Below, in pieces: positions 34,326 to 39,541 of a DNA stretch of 39,541 bases. The number at the start of each line of letters is the position of its first letter. The stretch's first letter is position 1. The translations under genes and the position numbers were made by a program. A model generated the notes under the pieces. The model ran no database searches, had not been told where the DNA came from, and worked only from the letters and a program-made list of their open reading frames with translations. The DNA comes from Saprolegnia diclina VS20 (Eukaryota; Oomycota; Saprolegniomycetes; Saprolegniales; Saprolegniaceae). Where the stretch lies: contig NW_008246179.1 of the NCBI RefSeq assembly GCF_000281045.1, positions 1 to 39,541 of the forward strand, read 5' to 3'.

Positions 34326-35762
34326 GCGATCGACGAGTAACAACGGCGACGGTCAATATATCTCCTCCTTGTGTTTTGCTACAGTGCCGACCTCGTTTGA
34401 TGTGTACTAACTATTATACCATTCGGGCTGCACTGATGAACTGCTAGTGCACTGTTGTCGCTTGTGTTCAGCCTGAGAACGCCTCGACGCACCGTGAGCA
34501 GCTTTGTTGGCTTTGCGTAGTCGAGCGCGCGCGAGAAGTCGATATGTACTAGGACAAAGTACGGCGTCTCATCCTGGCGGACCGGGCCGTGCTGTCGGGT
34601 CGCAAGCGGCGGTTATAGGTGATCATTGAGCAGCTGTGCTGAGTGGTGTGGTCACACAACGGTCTCGTGACCATACCAGCGGCCTGACGTCGCGGTGCTA
34701 CGATCCACACTTCGATGCTGCAACGCGGGGTTCAATAATAGCGTAAAAACGAATTGAGAGCCAAATTTCACGAAAATCGGTTTACGTAGTTTTTGAGATA
34801 GCCAAAGCTCTGTCGTGGATGGGATTCAAGTCGCGCACCACCGTCCGAATGGCATTCGCCATGCCAGGTGTGACTTCCTACTGAGCCAGTACGTCGTCAA
34901 GACGTTTGAAGCCGCGATGGAATCGGGCGGTCTTGGAGTTTGCATAGTTGATAGAAGTGCACGTTGATAGAAGTGCACGTACTGACTGTACCACGATACT
35001 ATCTCGGCTAGAAAATCCCGTCCTTGCCACCTCCCGAGGCGGCATAGCTACAGGAATATGTGATTGCAACCAAAAACGACAAGTGAAGCCCTTGATTTGC
35101 ACTGTGATATCCGCTCGCTCTCGCTCGCTTACGACGGAGACATAGCACAGAAGCTTGCGATTGGAAATGTAATTGGCGGGCGGTTGGTTGGTACGACGAA
35201 TGTTCGCGAGGTGCGTATTGGCACATATACCATGCGTACTACAGTAGCACGGATCGCTGGTCTTGGCAGCTTCATTGTGCGTTTATAGGAAGAAAGGTTC
35301 ACCGTCACGGGTCACACCGAGGCTCGGCAACGTCGCACACTTGTAGACGCCATCGATCATCCATGACCGCTCGCCACGAGATAGCCAATCGCAAAGTGAA
35401 CCATCGCTTCATCGCACGGACGGTGCCACGGTGAATGGTCCACTTGTTCCAGCGACTGGCTTTGGAATCCACACGTGCACCATTTGGGGCACATTTTGAC
35501 ATCATGCTGTTGGCCACTCGCATACCACATCACCGACCTCACCAGCAACAAGGTATAGTAGCTTCAACTGCGCAATCTGCACAACGCCATCTGGCACTGT
35601 CATCTAAGCCGCACGGTCTACAAAAGGCGCGCCACCACCATGCGGCGGTGAGCTGCCTGTGTGCGGCCATGATCGCGCGCGACGTTGTCGTCACCGCGAT
35701 GTCGATCGTTCCCAACTTGATCACTTTCTCTTTTGCTCGCCACCACTCGAAGACGATCAACC
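34326..35762. other. Spacer between V-ATPase and transporter genes
   Basis: About 1.4 kb with no supported gene. It includes a tandem 16-bp duplication (34947-34978). An A/T-rich phrase around 34740-34800 (AAATTTCACGAAAATCGG) has the look of mobile-element debris but I cannot assign it. Confidence 0.5.
34947..34978. repeat. 16-bp perfect tandem duplication
   Basis: GTTGATAGAAGTGCAC occurs twice head to tail, 34947-34962 and 34963-34978, in non-coding sequence. Recent slippage or a footprint-like duplication are both possible. Confidence 0.9.
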
Positions 35763-36975
35763 ATGTCCTGCGGCAAGCAAAGCGCAATCGTCTTTACGCT
35801 CGGTGTCATCACGTCGATTCCCGCCATCATGTATGTCTCGCATCTACATACTCCGAGTGAATAACACTTTTCCAGCTTGGTCAAGGCCATGTACGAGGTC
35901 CACGTAACTGTCGACGACCGCACGTTTGCCTTTGAGCGGCCCCTCTTTTGCGTTTGGCTCATGTTTTTGAGCATGGTCCTGGCGTTTCCGCTGCACGTCC
36001 TCTTCCGCAACGGTAATAAGCATCCATCCTGACGAAAAGCCAGAAACCTCATGCATTTAACAACCTGTAGGTCGGATCTTGACGCGCCGTGGCTTCCTCC
36101 TCGCAGCGATCCCGTCGCTTTTTGCGCTCGTGGAGATGTTCTTTGGGTATCTCGCACTCCTCTACATCTCGCCGAGCGTCGACACGATGATCATTGGCAG
36201 CCAAATCGCATTTGTCGCGCTCTTCAAGCGCATCTTTCTCTGCCACACGATCCACACGTACGAGTGGCTCGGGGTTTGCCTCAACATGGCGGCCGCTTGC
36301 CTCGTCGGCACGTCAAGCATCCTCGGCGCAGGCCACTCTGCAGCGTCGGCCAACCCGCTCCTCGGCGTCGGTTTTTCATTTTTGAGCTGCGTCGTCAGCG
36401 CCATGCACAGCGTCGTTGAAGAGTATTTGCTTTCGGACCCGAGCGTAGCCCTGCCACCGATGGCACTCGTCAGCGTACAAGGCGTGTGGGGGCTCGTCTT
36501 GACGACGTTTCTGGCATACCCGATCGCGTACCTCGTGCCAGGCAACGACGCTGGGTCCTACGAGCGCCTTGATATCACCCTCCAAGTGCTCGCGACGTCG
36601 AGATCGATCCAATGGCTCGTCCTTGCGCAGCTCGTCGCGCTTTTGCTCATGAACGTCTTTCGCATGCTCGTACTCTTTCAGCTCGATGCTCTCTGGGTCT
36701 CGATCATGAACAACTTTCGAACCGGCGGTGTGTGGGCCGTGAACCTCGTCTTGTACCATGCCATCACTCATGGTGCATTTGGCGAGGTGTGGACGCACTG
36801 GAGCTACCTCCAGCTCGTCGGAATGCTTGTGCTCTTTGTGGGCACGGCCGTCCATGACGGCCAGTTCCACAAACAGGCCGCCGTGGTCCAAAAGACGAGT
36901 GTTGAAACCGTGCCAATGACGCCGTGCGAACACACCACTTCGTTTGAGCTTTTTCCCGACAAGACCGTGGTGTAG
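35763..36975 (+). CDS. Drug/metabolite (EamA-type) transporter, SLC35F6-like
   Basis: Three exons: 35763-35830, 35876-36012 and 36071-36975, giving 369 residues. About ten membrane helices are visible, beginning SAIVFTLGVITSIPAII and ending LQLVGMLVLFVGTAVHDG, the layout of the drug/metabolite transporter superfamily. The block SVDTMIIGSQIAFVALFKRI corresponds to the S-x-x-x-x-Q-x-L-R-G-x motif region of SLC35F6 and related CRT-like carriers, and VVSAMHSVVEEYLL to the second-half repeat start with its VxEE. The short cytosolic tail is polar. SLC35F6 is lysosomal/mitochondrial in animals and its substrate is not settled, so I name no substrate. Length matches SLC35F6 (371 in human). The 35831-35875 intron donor GTATGT is canonical. 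Confidence 0.85.
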
Positions 36976-37185
36976 AATGTGTCAGTGGACAACCTGTCAA
37001 ATCAATAATCTCATGAATAGATGTAATGTATCTACGGTAATGCACCCGTCCAAGTAAAGTGTCATCACAAACCAACTCATGCATATATTAGTGGGTGTCA
37101 ATGATGGTCGGCAGGTAGGAGTTTTTCAGGTAGGATTTTTTTACGCGATCTGATTGGCCAAAATTGAGTCCATTTTTTGCGAAAT

Positions 37186-37273
37186 CTACCGGCCAAACTA
37201 CCTGTACCTGCCGCTCTACCTGCGCGAAAAATCGTGCAGGTAGAGTGGCAGGTACAGGTAGTTTGGCAGGTAG
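37186..37273. repeat. Near-perfect palindrome, 38-bp arms
   Basis: Arms about 37186-37223 and 37235-37273 match with two mismatches around a short AT-rich loop. The arms are built from GGCAGGTAG/CTACCTGCC-type words, the same word found at the tips of the surrounding TIR element, so this looks like a subterminal repeat array, such as transposase-binding sites. Confidence 0.85.
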
Positions 37274-37868
37274 GAAACCCGGACCTCGGAAACCCGGACC
37301 TTGGCCTCATGGACGTCGACCGCGATGCACACGCGGCCAGCGAGGCGACCTAAGCTATCTTTGCTTCGTCTACGATGATGCGCGCATCTGCTAGCGCCTC
37401 GCGTAGGTCGCGTTGTCGAGGCCGTACGTACACATCGCCGCGGAGGCTTGGCCCGCATGCCCGCCGCCCTGCCAATGCGGTTCCCGTGAGTGCACCTAGC
37501 CATCAAGCCCATTGCCGTCGCTGCTGTGAGCCACCATACACATGCGGCGTCCAGGGCGGGTCCGTGGGAGCCTCCCAGTGGTCACGTCAGAGCATCGTTG
37601 GCGGCGCTTCGACCTGTGCTGTGCGATGCAAAATCAAAAATGGCCGAGCGCGATGCTTCTCGGCCAATCAAGTCAGTAACGCGATTCTATTGGTCGACAC
37701 CTTCGATAGACCTGGCCGACCTGCCGAGGACCTGTGGAGCGACCTGTTTGGGAATGTTTCCGATCGAGTGCTTCCTTTTCATTGGACAAAAAGCCGTCAA
37801 AATGATTTGGCGCTACCTGAAAAACTCCTATTGTGGCTTGCATAGCGCGTGGCCATTTTCACCTCCAA

Positions 37869-37903
37869 AAAACCATCGATTAGCAGCGATAATCGATGGT
37901 TTT
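37869..37903. repeat. Hairpin, 14-bp perfect arms
   Basis: AAAACCATCGATTA and its exact reverse complement flank a 7-base loop. The run of T at the right arm could act as a terminator-like or foldback structure; no gene ends here. Confidence 0.85.
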
Positions 37904-38084
37904 ATTAGATAATCGAGGCATAGCGCGACATGCGTAAATTATAAATTCTGGTGGGACAGTCTCCAAAAAAGAATATAACTATTACAAAATATACGCCATG
38001 TATTTGTATGCTATATTTATGGTTTGACTAAAGATGTCGAGCAGGCCACCCGCTTTTGTCTCTTTTGTCATTTGACACCTTAGC

Positions 38085-38232
38085 CCACGCCTCAAGCGAG
38101 CGCTAACCTGAGCGCTAATCAATGGATAGCGGAGGATAATCCGAAGGTTTGCATTTCTGAAATGGCAAACCTTCGGATTATCCTCCGCTATTCAATGATT
38201 AGAGCTCAGGTTAGCGCTCGCTTGAGGCGTGG
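38085..38232. repeat. Foldback element, 148 bp, near-perfect
   Basis: Arms 38085-38157 and 38159-38232 are reverse complements over about 73 bp with three mismatches and one single-base indel, leaving essentially no loop. This is the form of a foldback MITE, lying inside the larger TIR element. Its arms contain the GCTAACC core also seen at 22415-22479 and 39255-39270. The high arm identity suggests a young insertion or gene conversion between arms. Confidence 0.9.
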
Positions 38233-39254
38233 CTGCGGACGGCTAGGAGGAGCGCTGGCCATTGAATAGCAACGGATGACCGCTATCCAGTGGTTTGCGC
38301 TCCTGCTCAAGGGATATCCGTGGACTAACAGCAAAGCGCAAACGCTATGCGTAATGTAGCTCGGGGGCGAGACGGAGCTCCTGGTCACGGCACTTCTTCT
38401 CCACAGCGCTCACTGCCACAACTCCACGTCTCTTCCTGGTGCTAAGATCCAAGCCGCTTTAGTGCTTAGCGCGGCACGGTGCGCATTATTAGTCAAGACA
38501 GTTGCGGTCATGGCTAGTTTCCGCTGGGTTTGCACGTGGGCGCTCGCGTTTAAGCCACGAAAACACGATGTTATTGCGTTATCTGGCACTACGCTACATG
38601 GCAGCGGCTATGAGCCTTCTCCACTGCGGTGTATGGGTAGGCGACGGAGCCGTGGCGCACGCGGCGCTTGAGCTCCTGCTGCGCAGGCGCCATCATCGGC
38701 GCGTTGCCGACGCTCACGCCGGACGAGCATGTCCCCGAGCCAAACGTCTTCGTATCTCTTGCGGTTCTTGACCACCTAGCTACTAGCAGCGATCTGTACC
38801 TAGAGGATGGTGTCGATGCGGCACACGATGAGCGCATTGCCGGCGTGCATGCTCGCGCTCATCCCACGGCCATCGCTCGTCTAACGCCGGCCGCGCAGCG
38901 CTGCGCCGCGCAATGGTCGCTCCTTCGACAGCCTTGCGCACGTGCTGCTGCTATCGGTACTGTTGCACGAAGGTGGTCTCGACGAAGCGCCGGGTGTGCG
39001 CAGCCGGGTGCTGTACGCCATAGTCGGGTACGGGAGGCGTGCCGCAGAGGGGCCGTGGGCGCCACGGACCAGTCTGCACCTGCAAGGGATCGACCGTCAG
39101 CGCACGCGCGGCGCGGCGGCCTACATCGTGTCGACATGGTTGATGCGCGCCCCTCGAGTCCGAGGACGCACGCCGGTGCACGTTCAAAATGGTTGACCAT
39201 GCCGGCTGTTGACCTATTGCCAAACGTCTCGCTACTAAATCGCTACTAAACGAT

Positions 39255-39270
39255 GGTTAGCGAGCTAACC
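39255..39270. repeat. GGTTAGC-core hairpin
   Basis: GGTTAGC-GA-GCTAACC, perfect 7-bp arms, near the right end of the TIR element. A short direct repeat CGCTACTAAA lies just before it (two copies, 39230-39250). Confidence 0.8.
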
Positions 39271-39462
39271 AACGGGTAGCTCAGCCAATCACATGGCCGC
39301 ATTTCGGTCCCTCTTTTTGGCAAAGCCAGCTTATCACATTTCATAATATATCAAACTTCGACAGGTTTTGCGAGAAAAAATATATTGGCGGAGCAGCCTC
39401 GATCATCGCCGACACGCGCTATGCAAAGCACAATACCTGCCGACCATCATTGACACCCACTA

Positions 39463-39541
39463 TTATGTATTGCTAACGATTATGGGGCCACCCATCAACG
39501 TAATTCGGATGCACAAATAAAAACTTCTTAAGTTGCGAGAA
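39463..39541. other. Right flank
   Basis: AT-rich sequence outside the TIR element; no feature seen. Confidence 0.5.

Larger units (their letters stand above)
37089..39462. mobile_element. TIR element, about 2.37 kb, no transposase seen
   Basis: Perfect 29-bp terminal inverted repeats lie at 37089-37117 and 39434-39462; inward from the left they read TA then GTGGGTGTCAATGATGGTCG and on through GCAGGTA. The outermost TA on each side may be a TA target-site duplication, which would make the repeats 27 bp and fit a Tc1/mariner-like or similar TA-targeting family. No target duplication longer than TA is seen. Inside are many palindromes but no open frame with transposase character. It is non-autonomous, decayed, or two ends of a nested set. 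The left end's next motif (37116-37133) recurs inverted at 37813-37830, so a shorter internal element is possible. Confidence 0.65.

Overview
The window looks like nuclear DNA of a stramenopile, most likely a saprolegnian oomycete. The grounds are: GC-rich, densely packed genes with very short GT-AG introns (about 40-65 bp, nearly all ending in TAG); a BBSome gene, which implies a flagellate; and a decayed gene of the helicase-associated-repeat type I know from oomycetes. The species call is inference.

Left part (1-16157, minus strand). One giant gene fills 16 kb and runs off the left edge. It starts with a signal peptide and two cysteine-rich PSI-like modules. Then come at least 5,000 residues of glycine/serine/valine repeats of about 14-16 residues, the pattern expected of a beta-solenoid. 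Near residue 4724 the repeats give way to an intramolecular chaperone auto-processing (ICA, peptidase S74) domain with the Ser-Asp and +5 Lys expected of the self-cleaving dyad, and then repeats resume to the window edge. This self-processing fibre-like protein is the most striking object in the window. I placed six introns from splice signals, and all exon phases agree.

Middle-left (16158-23062). A 668-base assembly gap, one small single-pass membrane protein gene (18115-18543), a decayed helicase-associated-repeat gene with an inverted duplication (20752-21484), and otherwise gene-free sequence with palindromes and CCAAT boxes.

Middle-right (23063-36975). Six housekeeping genes: BBS9 (BBSome; minus, 12 exons, 887 aa), a METTL2/6/8-type tRNA m3C methyltransferase (minus), RNASEH2B (plus, sharing a 100-bp divergent promoter with the methyltransferase), an RBM26/27-like RNA-binding protein (plus), vacuolar ATPase catalytic subunit A (plus, 618 aa) and an SLC35F6-like drug/metabolite transporter (plus). 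They do not form a pathway. Exon models were built by hand from splice signals, phase and family alignment from memory.

Right end (37089-39462). A 2.37-kb segment bounded by 29-bp perfect terminal inverted repeats flanked by or including TA. It is full of palindromes, including a 148-bp near-perfect foldback, with no recognisable transposase: a non-autonomous or decayed DNA transposon.
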